Source of the DNA: Bryoerythrophyllum caledonicum
Taxonomy: Eukaryota; Streptophyta; Bryopsida; Pottiales; Pottiaceae
Length of the DNA: 64,000 bases
Reading direction: 5' to 3'
Assembly: GCA_963971425.1 (NCBI GenBank)
Contig: OZ020525.1
Span: 11,786,187-11,850,186 of the forward strand
Position 1 is the first letter of the stretch, and every line of letters starts with the position of its first letter. Position numbers and translations under genes: made by a program. Under the pieces are notes generated by a model, which was not told the origin of the DNA, did not search any database, and saw only the letters and a program-made list of their open reading frames with translations. Shown piece by piece: positions 1 through 11,279 of the stretch.

Positions 1-728
1 GAATCCCAACGGTTCAAACTTATCACTCCATTTTTCACTAATTCAGGAAAAGAATTGGGTAAAATAGTAAAATCTCTAATTTTGAACGATTTATTGAATA
101 ATCCAAGCAATCTTGGTAGGGCAATATTTGAAAATGGGTCTTGTTCATCAAATGTTGGGCCACGTCATCTCACCACTTCCCCTGAAAGTTAGGGACGTTA
201 TACTTTTGTTCACACAAAGAAGAAGAAAAAAAAAACACTTATGTTGTGGGCCCTTGCTAGTCGCTTCGTAGGTCCTGCGGATAGCTGGCAAGCGCAGTCC
301 AATACCATTTTTTATTTGATTTTCCTTAAAGAATTTTCTTGGCTTTTATGAAAGGCATCTTTCAATGTTCTTCTCCCACCCATGATTTAGGTTGCCCCAC
401 CTCTTTGTGCCCCTATTTACTGCCCTTCTTCGATACTTGTATTTCTTTGGTTCACAAGGTTGCCCAAGTTGCCCAATGTCCTCATATTTGACTTTGAAGG
501 CCAATAACTTTCAAAGTATGAGTCCCAAAAAAAAACAAAAAAACAAAAAAAAACAAAAAACCCCATGAAGCTCTTATTAGGGACAATCTATAATATTTTT
601 ATTAATAGGATTTTATTTTATTTTTAGGAACCTGCCCAAAACCGAAATCATCCCCCCAAGGGACACTTGGTCCTATAGGGGCTAATGCATGATAACCCAC
701 TCTCTGCTAATGCAACTAAGTATGTTAT
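1..728. other. AT-rich intergenic DNA
   Basis: No coding sequence is supported. An A-rich tract with interspersed C lies at about 525-560. One arm of a dispersed repeat containing GACACTTGGTCC lies at about 656-690, and its inverted partner is at about 1125-1157. Confidence 0.6.
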
Positions 729-740
729 CTAATACAAATT

Positions 741-1087
741 AGGCACCACGGCCTTAGTGTAGTGGTTTGGGTCATGGCACACCGGTGAGGTGGTTGTGAG
801 TTCTAGTCCTATTGCCGGCGTGGGGCCTACCACCATAGTCCACCCAATTTTGGTGGGGGGTCTCAAGGCCTCGTTGTATGGGGACCCACAAAGCCCTTGG
901 GGGAGATGACATGTTGGTTGTCTCTAAGGCAATTAGTGTAGGGCAGCACTAAGTGTAGAAAAGTGTTTACCCTCAAGAGGGGGGAGTAGTTCTATTACAC
1001 TAGCCTATGTCCCGTGGCCATATGCTTAGTGAAGAGAATGAACAAATACTATATTCACGCTGGTCGCCTACGGAGACTAGAGTTCTT
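741..1087 (+). mobile_element. tRNA-derived SINE
   Basis: The 5' part resembles a tRNA: an A-box-like TAGTGTAGTGG at about 755 is followed by a B-box-like GAGTTCTAGTCC about 45 bp later, the internal Pol III promoter layout. The element is flanked by a perfect 12-bp direct repeat, CTAATACAAATT, at 729-740 and 1088-1099, the target duplication expected of LINE-mobilised insertion. The 3' half is unrelated to tRNA and ends in a stretch reading GAGTTCTTCT. A 5'-truncated relative of this 3' half lies at 60521-60629. No poly-A tail is seen. Confidence 0.8.
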
Positions 1088-1120
1088 CTAATACAAATTG
1101 ATCGAATAAATAATGGGACT

Positions 1121-1290
1121 TTAACCCACAAAGGACCAAGTGTCCCCCTCAGGAGACAAATTTTTCCACTTTTACCATAATTATCTCTCAATCTATATGT
1201 TCAAAATTCACAAGTTTTTTAGCACATCATCTCATAGAAGATTAGAAGAATGTACCATGGGATTTTCTTCTAATCTTATATGAGATGAAT
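1121..1290 (-). repeat. Dispersed repeat copy with palindrome
   Basis: Shares GGACCAAGTGTCC and neighbouring sequence, in inverted orientation, with copies at about 2858-2980 and 43010-43126; shorter matches occur at 650-690 and 1735-1790. The inner end is a near-perfect hairpin at about 1227-1289, with arms containing AGAAGATTAGAAGAA and its complement. Probably a MITE-like or other non-coding element whose true ends are not defined. Confidence 0.5.
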
Positions 1291-1914
1291 CAATAGAATA
1301 GAGATTCCTCTAAAATAGGCCGTGGTCCTTTTGGGGTGAAAGAAACGGTGGCAGAGCCTGCACATTGCACAGCCTGGCCATGCCGAGCATCTGATAACAG
1401 CCGAGTAAAATTAAAAGGAGGAACCAAAGGAATATTCAATCAATAGACTACAGAATGGGTCAGATTTTTATAAATGAAAGTTGCATCTGAAAAGTGGCAG
1501 GCAAGCAGTGGGTGGACGGAAGTAGACTTGGCAGATCCACAAGAAGAAGAAGAAAAGAAGAAAAAGAGAAGATGATGAAAATTAAAGGAAATTAAGAAAT
1601 AAACAAAAAAGTAAAGGAAATTAAACGAAAATGAAGGAAAAAGAAAGAGATGGAAAGGAAAAAAATGAATGTTAGAGTTATTATAAAGTCATCCAAACTT
1701 TCAATTACATACTTCTATTTAATTCTAACCTTTAACCCCTAAAGGACCAAGTGTCCTTTGGAGGGACAATTTTGACTTTGGGGCAAGTTTCTAAAATTAA
1801 ATAAAAATTAAAAATTAAAAATTAAAATTACACATATATATATATATATTTAAAATGTTTAATCTAGATTGTCCTTCATAAGAGCTTCCTAGAGGTATTT
1901 TTTGTTTTGGTTTT

Positions 1915-2230
1915 TTGGATTCATCGTTTGAAAGTTAGTACCACTCAAAGTTATAGATGGGGACTTTGGGCAACTCCAAAATTTTGCTAGAAGTTTCTAT
2001 TGACATTGAGATTTTTCATCCACATAGAGAATATTACCTTCTTTGAAGATCTCAAAAAAATTCTTCTCTTTAGTGTAAAAAAATTAAACTCAAGTCAAAC
2101 ATTTTTACACATTTCAGGCAAGCTGGGGAAAAAGCTTCATAATTTCTACATAAAACCTAGAGATCTTCATTATTTTCACTTTTTATTTTTTCAACAACAA
2201 TATGTGGTGAGAAACTTGTCACGATCCTTT
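1915..2230 (+). repeat. Dispersed non-coding repeat, copy 1
   Basis: Alignable by eye with 34890-35200 on the same strand. Shared landmarks, in the same order, are ACTTTGGGCAACTCCAA, a TTTTGCTAG stretch, AAGTCAAAC, ACATAAA..CCT, AGATCTTCAT and ATGTGGT. No protein domain is visible. The second copy lies inside the MULE, so this family or an ancestor was carried by or inserted in that element. Confidence 0.5.
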
Positions 2231-2299
2231 AGGAGGTACACTTTTGCATATCTTTGGAATTTTTTTATGATTGCAATTTTAGATTTCCAATTCTTGTAA

Positions 2300-4870
2300 T
2301 TTTTTAATAAAGGCGCACAAATCATAAAATCATCTGCAAATAAAAATGAAGTGTAGTCACATTCTTCTCAACAATTAATTTATTTTTTTGCTTCAAGAAG
2401 AAGCATGAATATTAGTTTTGATTGTTTCAATTCAATTCATACAAGAACGAATCAATTCAAAATCACTCAAAATATGGTTTGGTGATATATTAACCTTTGT
2501 ATATTGCTCATAGCAATGAATGTTCTTGGGCTCTACCCAATGTAAGCTAATTACTTAAGCTCCCCCATAGTATCCTACATTTTCAAAAAGTTGACCACTA
2601 GTTCCTCTAGACCTTTCCCAAGCCAAGTCACCATGTCCATGTGGTCCAAGTTTCTAACTGAATACCAAGAAGTAGGGGTGGCATGCAAGGTGATATCTTT
2701 TACTTTCACAAAAAATCTAATGTCTTCAGGATCCCATTATTGGATAATGGGCTCTTGGCATTACTTTATCTCTAGAGGACCAAGACATCTTAGAGGAATA
2801 CCTACTCCATTGTTTAAAAATTGTCAAGATGAAGTTTTTGAGAATGTAACCATAGGATTTTTTCCTAAACTTATGTGAGATGTGGTAATTTTTTGTGAAT
2901 TTTGACTATATGGATTGTGATTGTAGTCAAAGTGAAATAATTGTTCCTCAAAGAGACACTTGGTCCTTTGGGGATTAAGCAAGCCATCACAACAAGTACC
3001 ATGAATCCTAAATCTGTGAGAAGGGTGGAAGCGTCACAATTACACTTCCCAAAGGGAGCACACAAGCGGCCTTTTCCAAAAACCCAACGCATTCAAACAT
3101 AAATTAGCTCTACGGTACTCTCCTTGATAACCAACCAAAACTCATGACCAACAACTATAAAAATTAGGGTATATCCAACCCACTTTCATCCCATTATCAC
3201 CCATTCAACTCCAAATGGAGGTTTGCTACTAGTCAAGACCCCTGGGCCCTGACTATTGGTTGGCGGGGTACGTTTTGGGGGCAACCAACTAAACATGGCA
3301 ACACACTTAAAAATTAATAACTAATTTACATGTCATCAAAATAATCTGAAATTACTTGGGTTGAAATTGTAATTTTATTGGCTATTACTTTTAACAAATA
3401 TTTTAAAAATATTAAACTTAATAAAATTCTCTCCATGTATGCTCTCAATATATGCTCATTGAATAATTTCTCCCGAATCTTGGTGCAGCAGGCGCAACTT
3501 CTGTTGGCGTACTTCTTCTCTGGAAAATCCACGCCTTACATGCTCTCGGAAGAGTGCGGCGCGATCATTATGGGGTGGCACAGTACGCCGCTTGTGGTGG
3601 CCTCGTCGTGGAGCTGCTGAGCCTTGGTTTGCCATGGAATTGTATACAAAAGTGTATTAGTAACTACACGTTTGCTTGAGTTTATTTTTTTGATTTGTTT
3701 TTGATAAATACTTTTTAGTAATCTGCTAGGAAATATTCTTGCAGAGTAGCAGAAGCAGTGAGAATAACCCTTTAACGCCTACAAGGTCCTCACAAGGTCA
3801 ATTTTGGTGGTTTTGCTCTTCTAACTCTTTTCACAATTGGCCATTGTCTTTCGCGTGCTGTGAACAAATTTTGAGCTCCTTGTTGGCTTTCCAACTGAAC
3901 TTTCCAATCTCCAATCCATGCACGCATTAGCATGTTACAATGATTTCTGTGAGGTGGAGTCGTGCTAAACTGTATTCATTGTGTAAATAATGTTCTGCCT
4001 AATCTATTACGCTCGTATATTCTTCCAAGCTCCCATGGTCCACTTAGGTATTAAAGTGTTGAGAGTACCTAGTATGAGTTTGATTTTATGATTGAGCGAG
4101 GCTTCTTATTGGAATTAAAGTCACTTGATCATCATCAAGGGCATTTTTTTGGCGATTTGGAGCCAAGTGGCGAATTTTTTCCCTCAAAAAAGGATGTTTC
4201 CAAAAATGGGAAAATTATGATTTTATATTGCCAAAATTTCATCGATGGCCGTTGCCATATTGCCATATGGCTATTAATGAACAACGTGGGATTCCATCAT
4301 GTCACCAAAAAGGATAAACAAATCTATGTTTGTGGAAATGTATTCTCCAAAAAAGATGTTTATGGAAAAAATTTAGTTTTGTATGGTTTCAAGAGAAACT
4401 TTGTATTGCCAAATGTGTGGTCTCTAAAAAATGTATGTCGCCACTCTGGTATTGTGTAAAGAAAGATCTATAACCACAACAGATTGAGAGTCCAAATCAA
4501 CATCAAATAAACAAAAAACATACACTAAAACAAGTATATGTAGTACACCCTCAAGTACCCCCTCAATGGATAAAGAGACCCTCTATCTAGCTAGGACCAA
4601 ACAACATTAACGAGACTAAACGCCACGGTGATGTCGCTGCAACAATTGTACGCATCCAGTCGAAGATGTTGCCCGTCGCCGAATCAAAAAGCATATGAAG
4701 AAGTAGCAAAGAGAGGGTAGGTCGGGTGCTATGTAAGCCCCATCTTTAATTGCCTTAAGGCAACTTTGTTTCCAATTCCTTGGTCAATCTTCACGTTGCC
4801 TATTCTTGAATCGTAACTAGAAACTCCAAGTAGATTGCAGCGCACCACATAGTGACAAGTCCCAGGAAAT
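2300..4870. other. AT-rich intergenic DNA with one dispersed repeat
   Basis: No recognised gene. A dispersed repeat copy lies at 2858-2980 (see its entry). A short GC-richer open segment at 3489-3620 follows a splice-acceptor-like TTGGTGCAG and ends in TGA; it could be an orphan exon. An open frame of 123 codons at 4088-4459 is AT-rich, matches no family I know and is not supported as a gene. Confidence 0.4.
2858..2980 (+). repeat. Dispersed repeat copy (ACTTGGTCC family)
   Basis: Runs from a TGTGAGATGTGGT landmark through TGTGAATTTTGAC and TGTAGTCAAAGTGAAA to GACACTTGGTCCTTTGGGG. The copy at 43010-43126 has the same landmarks in the same order. The regular order in copies about 40 kb apart shows a real interspersed repeat, class unknown. 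Confidence 0.6.
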
Positions 4871-5230
4871 TTACACCGTTTCATCAGCTGAAACGTGGCT
4901 TGAAGACCTTCGACAACGAGGGCAAGTCCAATTCCGTGACGGTAGAGTAGAAAGAGGCGGCGTCAAGCAAGCCATATGCCAACCATGATGGCAATGGTCA
5001 CACAGCAACATGGTAGCTGCGTCCTTCTTTTCACCACACACGGAACACGAGAGACCGTGTAGCACAACGGCCAACTCCGGATGAACGGAGTCATCAATGG
5101 ATAAATGGCATCGAGCACAATTCTTAAAGTACTCCTGACACTCTCGACCATCCTTGCCTTCCAACAACAAGATGCCACTAAGTAACACATTCTTTACGCA
5201 AAGAATAGTGCACCTTTCCTTGACGTCCAA
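4871..5230 (-). pseudogene. PHD finger segment of the gypsy polyprotein
   Basis: About 119 open codons end in a stop at 4871. The C-terminal half has the Cys4-His-Cys3 spacing of a PHD zinc finger: CSVC, then LCDHC, GWHMAC, and WTCPRC near the end. PHD fingers usually bind histone H3 tails. Upstream, on the same strand, are RT and protease fragments, so I place it at the C-terminus of the retroelement polyprotein and not in a host gene. An acquired chromatin-reading module could guide integration or expression; that is inference. A fragment of a host PHD gene is the alternative. Confidence 0.6.
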
Positions 5231-6500
5231 CGTCGAAGGCGCCTTACACTGAAGATAAACGTAATCCCTTGTGGTGAAACGTTATCGGGTAGAGAGGAGC
5301 GCGCTTTGAAAATACGCGAGGTATGTGGCTGCGACTTTTAATAGTTTCCTATGGAGTTCTGTCAAATCTTGTAATCTTGAGTCTTGAGTCTTGAGTCTTC
5401 AAACTCCTCCCCGTTGGCCAATCCTGTGGTGTCTCAAAAGGGTTAAAGGTATGGGTCGGTGATAAGAAACCACGGCCTCGGACGGGTAAAACGGGATGGC
5501 CAAACCACGAGCTGACCGTCCGAAAGATTGGCTCATAATCGTCAAACTCACGGTGACCAACAATTGTGCCCCACCGGTAGGAACAACATAGAAGATCGAT
5601 CATGTGGGTGAACAACCCCACTTTGTTGCCACAAACATTAAAAAAATGGCTAATAGTGAATAATCACATAACCCGCAACAATATTTACGATGCAAAAAAT
5701 GAAAAATAACAAATGACAACGAGCTTCCAAAACCGGCTGGGAATAACAAAGCCACAAGCCACAAGACACAAGTCTTTAAGTCTTCAAGTCTTCAAGTCTT
5801 CAAAGTCTTCGAGAATTGAGAAGAAACTCAACTCCACATTCATCCTAACCACATTCTACACGAAATAAGAAGGCAACAGACCCTCATTTTCTTCTCAACT
5901 CATAAAATTTGCAATTTTTTTCCAAATTCCAAAAATTCTAGCTCTCTACAAAGAGAACAATATTTCCTATATTTTGTAAAAAAATTCACTTCAAGAAAAT
6001 TCTCCAAGAAATACTGATAGCTCTATGAAGTTACGGGTTTCAAATGAAAGAGGCAGCAAACCTACCTCTAATTAAGAACCCATAACTTTTTTTTACACAT
6101 TTCCAATTCACTTGAATGATAAGTTTTTGAAAAGCTAAAAACTTATTCTACAACGCTTGAAATTTTCAAAGAAAGACGCAAAAACTACAAACTTTGGTGG
6201 TCGCTTGAATCTTTGCTTCTCTTTGTTGAGTGGCAGCAGACCTTCCTCCACTCACACGCTTGTAACTTTTTGTCCACAACTCTAAATCAAGTAGAAAAGA
6301 TTTCCTATGGAAGCGCATCTTGAAGAAGAAAAAATCCTCAAAATTTCATTCCAATATATTTATTTCTACTAGAGTTATGGCGGATCAAACTTACGGCTCT
6401 CTACACCCACACACACTCACTCCAAAAGGACACTAATTCTTTTTCTCTCAAAAATCCGACTATAAGATAGAGAGAAGATGCCTACCTACTCTCTAGACAT
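5231..6500. other. AT-rich non-coding segment within the gypsy relic
   Basis: No integrase or RNase H motif is readable here although they would be expected at this place. About 5.8-6.4 kb contains several degenerate units of roughly 180-190 bp sharing a GGCAGCA(G/A)ACCT-like core. Short CTTGAGT/AAGTCTTC runs occur at about 5370-5400 and 5770-5815. Probably inserted or replaced sequence. Confidence 0.45.
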
Positions 6501-6585
6501 GTGTGCAATTAAAAGGGTCATGTAGCATCCGGGCGCCACTACACAGCCGTTGAACCGAGCTTCAGCTTCAAAGTAGCAAACGCCT

Positions 6586-7370
6586 GTTGTTGCTCCCGTC
6601 CTCAAGTCCATGGTTGATCTTTTCCCGTGAGACTAGTCAATGGCTTAGCAACCAAGCTAAATTTCTTCACAAATCGGCGATAGTAATTCGCCGAGCCAAA
6701 AAATTTGAAACAATGACACGTCGGTTGAGAGCAAAAATCCTATGCGACGCATCCACCTTGGGTTGTTGCACGCCAAGATCCCTTGGAACAATCATATGTC
6801 CCAAATATGGCAATCGGTCGTCAAAGAACTTGTACCTGCCATGGTGCAAGTGCTATCTCACTACCGTAACATGACAAAGACTACCAAAAGATGTCTCACA
6901 TGTTCTTGTGAATTGCCACTAAAAATGATAATATCATCAATGTAGCATTGGGCAAACGGTTTTTGGTCAATACCTGGACCATCACCCTCTAAAACTCAGC
7001 GGGTGCATTCTTGAGGCGAAATGGGAGAAACTTCCAATGGTAGAGTTGATCTCTCCCATTGTGATCAACTGTCCAAAATGCAGTCTTCACCCAATCATCC
7101 ACCATCAATGGTAGTTGGTGGTAACCAGACCGCAAATGTAGAGTACCAAATACTCTAGCGTCGCCCACCGCATCAAACAAATCTCTCAACGTGGGCTTGG
7201 GATATCGGTCTGACTTGGTCTTGTGATTGATCGACTTATAATCTCCAAACATTTTCTTCTCCGTCTAGTTGCCAAAGATATCTTTCTTCGATGGCACAAC
7301 CGTGGTACAAGCGTACTTGCCGTTGAAGAGCTCAATCAAGTTGGCGGTCGGCAACTCCTGACTACAAGTC
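6586..7370 (-). pseudogene. Ty3/gypsy reverse transcriptase fragment
   Basis: The best-preserved part, 7252 to 6989, has the RT fingers/palm signature of Ty3/gypsy elements: SDRYPKPT, then a decayed LHLRSGYHQLP for the usual LDLRSGYHQ, and KFLPFRLKNAPAEF. Further down, after frameshifts, a stretch corresponding to the CYIDDIIIFS catalytic box and the PYLGHMI region follows (PYLGHMIVP at about 6800). Several stops and shifts show that it is dead. It is on the same strand as the methyltransferase and protease regions and continues their frame across the later insertion. Confidence 0.85.
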
Positions 7371-7616
7371 TAAACTCTAACTTTTTCTAAAAGACTGAGC
7401 TTATACAGTCGTCGAAAGATCGAGTGGTTGTCCTCCAACTAAATGTGAATGGGCTTGCCTTTATAGCCTTTCAAATCGTAAAGGCTAGAGGCAAAACAAC
7501 TACAATACAAACGTATGAACACTTGTACCCTCCATGCCTCGGCACCAATAAGATGTGGCCTCAAATCCATAGGCCAATCATCAAATTCCGTAGTCTCTTT
7601 TTCAACCATAGGAGAC

Positions 7617-9685
7617 TGTAGAGCCTAAATCCTAAAAACATATTTTTTCATAAAAACAAGTGTAAAAAGGGTTGAAGTTAAATTGAGAATTAGATAATTA
7701 ATTATTAAGTTTACACTAAATACTTAATTAATTAAAAAATACCTATTCATATCCAAGAATTAGGAAATAATGGGAAAAAGGTTAAACTCCCACCCTTTGG
7801 GAAGGGTGTGCATTTTCATGAATAGATATGAGGATTTACTAGAATTAATCTTAATGGTTAATTCTAGAGAAAACCTCTTGGCAAGAGGTGTGCCTCTTAG
7901 ATTTAGAGTAGTATGAATAGCTTGAATTTTTAGCATCCTAGGCCATTACCTCAAGCCAAGATGGAGTGAGCCCTAGCTTAAGGAGTAAAGCTAGTAAAGG
8001 AACTCTTAATGGTTGTAAGGGTCCTTGTTTAATTAATATATTTATTATGTTATTTTATTGTGTTTTGTAATTGTTATTATATGCATTAGGTCTTGATAGT
8101 GAGTTAACTCCTATGCCTGAATGCATTACATATTTATTCTTCATAGAATAAGTTAGGGAAACACCCTAGTTATTAAGGTCGTGTGTATGACCTTGTGTGT
8201 GTTGAAGCATTACTCATAAGTGTGTGAGGCTTAATTGAGTTAATGAAAATTAAATGACTTAATGCATAAGGAGTGTAGTGCATAAGTACTTAATAGAACC
8301 TTAAGTGTGAGTGAGCATAACTTGAGAATCTTAAGAATAAGAATGAAGTTTTTATTCATGTTAATACAATTTATACAATAAACATCAAGAGTGGCATACC
8401 TTGATGCATGACCAAGAGTGTCATATGCATACATATAATTAGCATTAGGTCTAGCGTTAACGGAAGGGATTCATTAAAGGTAGGCTAATTTGTGAGCATT
8501 TAAAGAATCTATCATAAGAGAGTGAGTTATATATGGATTAATGCAACCTTAAGTTCCTTAATGCATTAGAGTGAATAAGGTACAAATACTTAAGGAAGAC
8601 TTAGGCATGAATATAGAAACTTAAGAATCTTAAGCCGAAGTTGGATAGCTCAAGTCTATATATAGTAAGAACTTAAGCACAAAGAGGACCCTTAAGTTTA
8701 AGATCTATGACTTAAAGGTGTGCATGGGCGAGAGCGTGGGACATCATTTGCATTAAGTGATATTCACTCTTTGATCTGGTAAACTTAAGTCGGAAACTTA
8801 GAAGAAGTTAATGTTGATCTTGTCTAATTTGTGCATATTAAAGAATCCAGCATAAAAGTGTGAGACTTGTGAGGATTGATGCGGGCTTAAGGAATTAGAT
8901 ACTTTAGAGAGTGTAATCCATAAGTCCTTAAGCGTTTCTCAAATAGCCACATGTACACTCAGTAAACTTAAGACTAAGTGCGTATACTTCAAGAGTCAAT
9001 CCTAAGTAAGAGTATGAGTGTTTAGAAACCTTAAGTCCAGAGACTGTGTCCTTAAATATAAAGAGTCTACCATCAGTGAATACTTAAATAACAGTCGTAT
9101 ATCTTAAGTCTAAATGTTAAGGCTTAAGGAGAATACCACCTGTCTTAAAGGGTTAAGTATAGATGAGTGAACTTAAGTTGAGATTTAATAGGTGAGCTCT
9201 TTAAGACTTAAGTTAACTTGTGTGTGATTTTTAAGTCTAACTCTTATATTAAGTACGCGATCACGTAGACTGAGTCGACAAACTTGAGAAGTGAAGCGAG
9301 TTGCATGAGGTAAGATTTTGAATTATTTAAGGGCTTAATTAAGGAACCAATGCCATGAGACTTAATGGAATCTTCCATTAGCCTAGCGTGGCATATGTTT
9401 AGGAGTTTTGGCGCAAACACAATCTTAAAAGGACTAATGTTCCTTCTTAAGGCACAAGAGATCCTTTGGGGTTATACTTTGTGGATGGAACCCTTAAGAG
9501 TGATGCTAACAACCCTTCTTTTTAAAAGATAGGTAGATAACCTTAAGTATCAACAAAGATGATAGCTTTAACTATACAATAAACTCCAACTACTTAAAAC
9601 TAGGCTTATGATCATCCTTGTAACGAATTTTATGAAGTGTAGATACACTTGGGTGTTTTGTTGAAGTGGTAAAAATCACCTTATA
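7617..9685. mobile_element. Solo-LTR-like insertion with 5-bp target duplication (GAGAC)
   Basis: The segment starts TGTAG and ends TTATA. It is flanked by GAGAC at 7612-7616 and again at 9686-9690. Removing the segment and one GAGAC joins two parts of the gypsy polyprotein in a single frame, direct evidence of a clean insertion. It contains no coding sequence and is AT-rich, with many CTTAAG and TTAAGT words throughout. Length and 5-bp duplication fit a solo LTR. The terminal CA expected of an LTR reads TA here, which one C-to-T change would explain. The family is unknown. Confidence 0.6.
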
Positions 9686-10032
9686 GAGACTCACCGTGTA
9701 CAGGCACTACCGGAGATTGCTACTCGGTAGCATAGAGGGCATTCATGCCCACAGACTCCTCACTTATGGAATCCATAGAAAATCCCATGTCGTAATGATA
9801 AAACCGGCAAAAGACATTCTGGGCATCCTTTCAACCAAAGTCCTCGGCTAAGGCTGCAAAGACACGCTAAGCTCAAAGCTTCTCAGCTGCGTGCTTTTAA
9901 AAAAAAAAGCGGCACCGCTTCCTCAATCTTTATGAGATGTGGCACCGCTGCCCCCTGACCATCAGAGTTTGGTCTAAACACGCGTGGATGGTTACACAAA
10001 TGGCGTTGAACGCGTAAACAAAGGCCACAAAC

Positions 10033-10965
10033 TTAAACGAGAGTGTTGAGGTCAATGACTTGTCCTAACAAGTAATGATGCTGGCTCTCAGAGAGATCTG
10101 GTGCGACGATGGTGCCTGTCAGAAAGCTCATTGCCCGCTCCGTCTCATTGGCAGAAGGCTCTTCGTAAGTCAGGAAAGTAGAATCCCAAATGATATCCAG
10201 ACCATATATCCTAAAGGCAAATGACCTTGGGTAGCACATCAACGTGGATTTCCTGAGTAAAGCCAATGCGGTTCACCATTGCTAATGGTGGCTCATCATT
10301 CTTGGTAACCTCCTTGGAAACACGGTGGTCGTCCCAGATGTCATCGACCGCATAGCGCACAAGCCGATGCACTTCAGCAAGTGTAGAGGTGAGCGTCATA
10401 GATGATGCCATGTTGGTCGAAATCCAATGTGGCTGATGGGCGTAAGAGTCCAACGCTACAGCAGCTACAAACGTGGGGGACTAAGAGGGTGATGGATTTA
10501 TGCCTTATCCTTTCGCATCTTTGTCCGTATATCCCTCAATGACGGTACATTCTGAAAAATGTACCTCGGTGCCGTCAATTAGTGAGTAGTCTACCATTGA
10601 ATGACCTTGAGCAGATTTGAAAAGATATTTGACCGTCGATCATCCAAGCCGTGTCCACTGCATGCTTGTGAGTGGACTTGGCAAGGCCATCTGAGAATCA
10701 CCAAGTCTACATGACCTAACCGGTGAAAATTGTCCTCACAGATCAACGTTACATCATGAGGCAACTTGCTAAAACACCCCCAAATGACTAAAGGTGGGAA
10801 ATGCTCCGGATACAACGCTTAAAGACACTGAATGTGATGGTGAGCGGCACGGATGGCTACAAAGCCACTATTCTTGTGGATATATTGCCGTACCTTAAGC
10901 CCAGCCTCTAACACAATCGCTAGCCCCATACTGATACCAGCAAATAGCTCCATGAGGGTAGTACC
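10033..10965 (-). pseudogene. Cytosine-5 DNA methyltransferase domain within the gypsy polyprotein
   Basis: Minus-strand translation shows the ordered C5-methyltransferase motifs. Motif I is MELFAGISMGL at 10953-10921. Motif IV is WPCQ, with the catalytic cysteine codon at 10683-10681, followed by a GLDDRRS stretch. Motif VI reads FQNVP at 10557-10543, where active enzymes have ENV. A motif VIII-like YAHQPHW lies near 10440, and a C-terminal motif IX-X-like stretch ending LLGQVIDLNTL lies near 10045. Stops at about 10820 and 10590-10480 and a one-base shift in a C-run near 10475 break the frame. It lies between the protease and RT of the same element. The closest known parallel is retrotransposon-encoded DNMTs reported from dinoflagellates and charophyte algae. 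Confidence 0.75.
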
Positions 10966-11279
10966 CTCGTCTGGTGGTCGCCACTTTAATAGTATGAGCC
11001 ACCAACAAAAAAGAAGAGTCCATTAAGAACTGTGGATAACAAGTGCGTTTGCAATCTCATGACTGCGACGTGTAAGCTTCAATTGGTTCCTCGAAGGAGG
11101 AAGCGGATCTTTGCAATGACGTGCAGGGTTCTCCACTAATTTGTGCTCACATGATTCTGCTACCTCCAACATAAAAACATATGTCTCTTTCAAAAGCGTA
11201 GAACGACATGGCAAATTGGATGCCAAAGAATTGCACCCGGATATAGCATCCGCTATGGAAGTCACCGCGCTAGCTGCAA

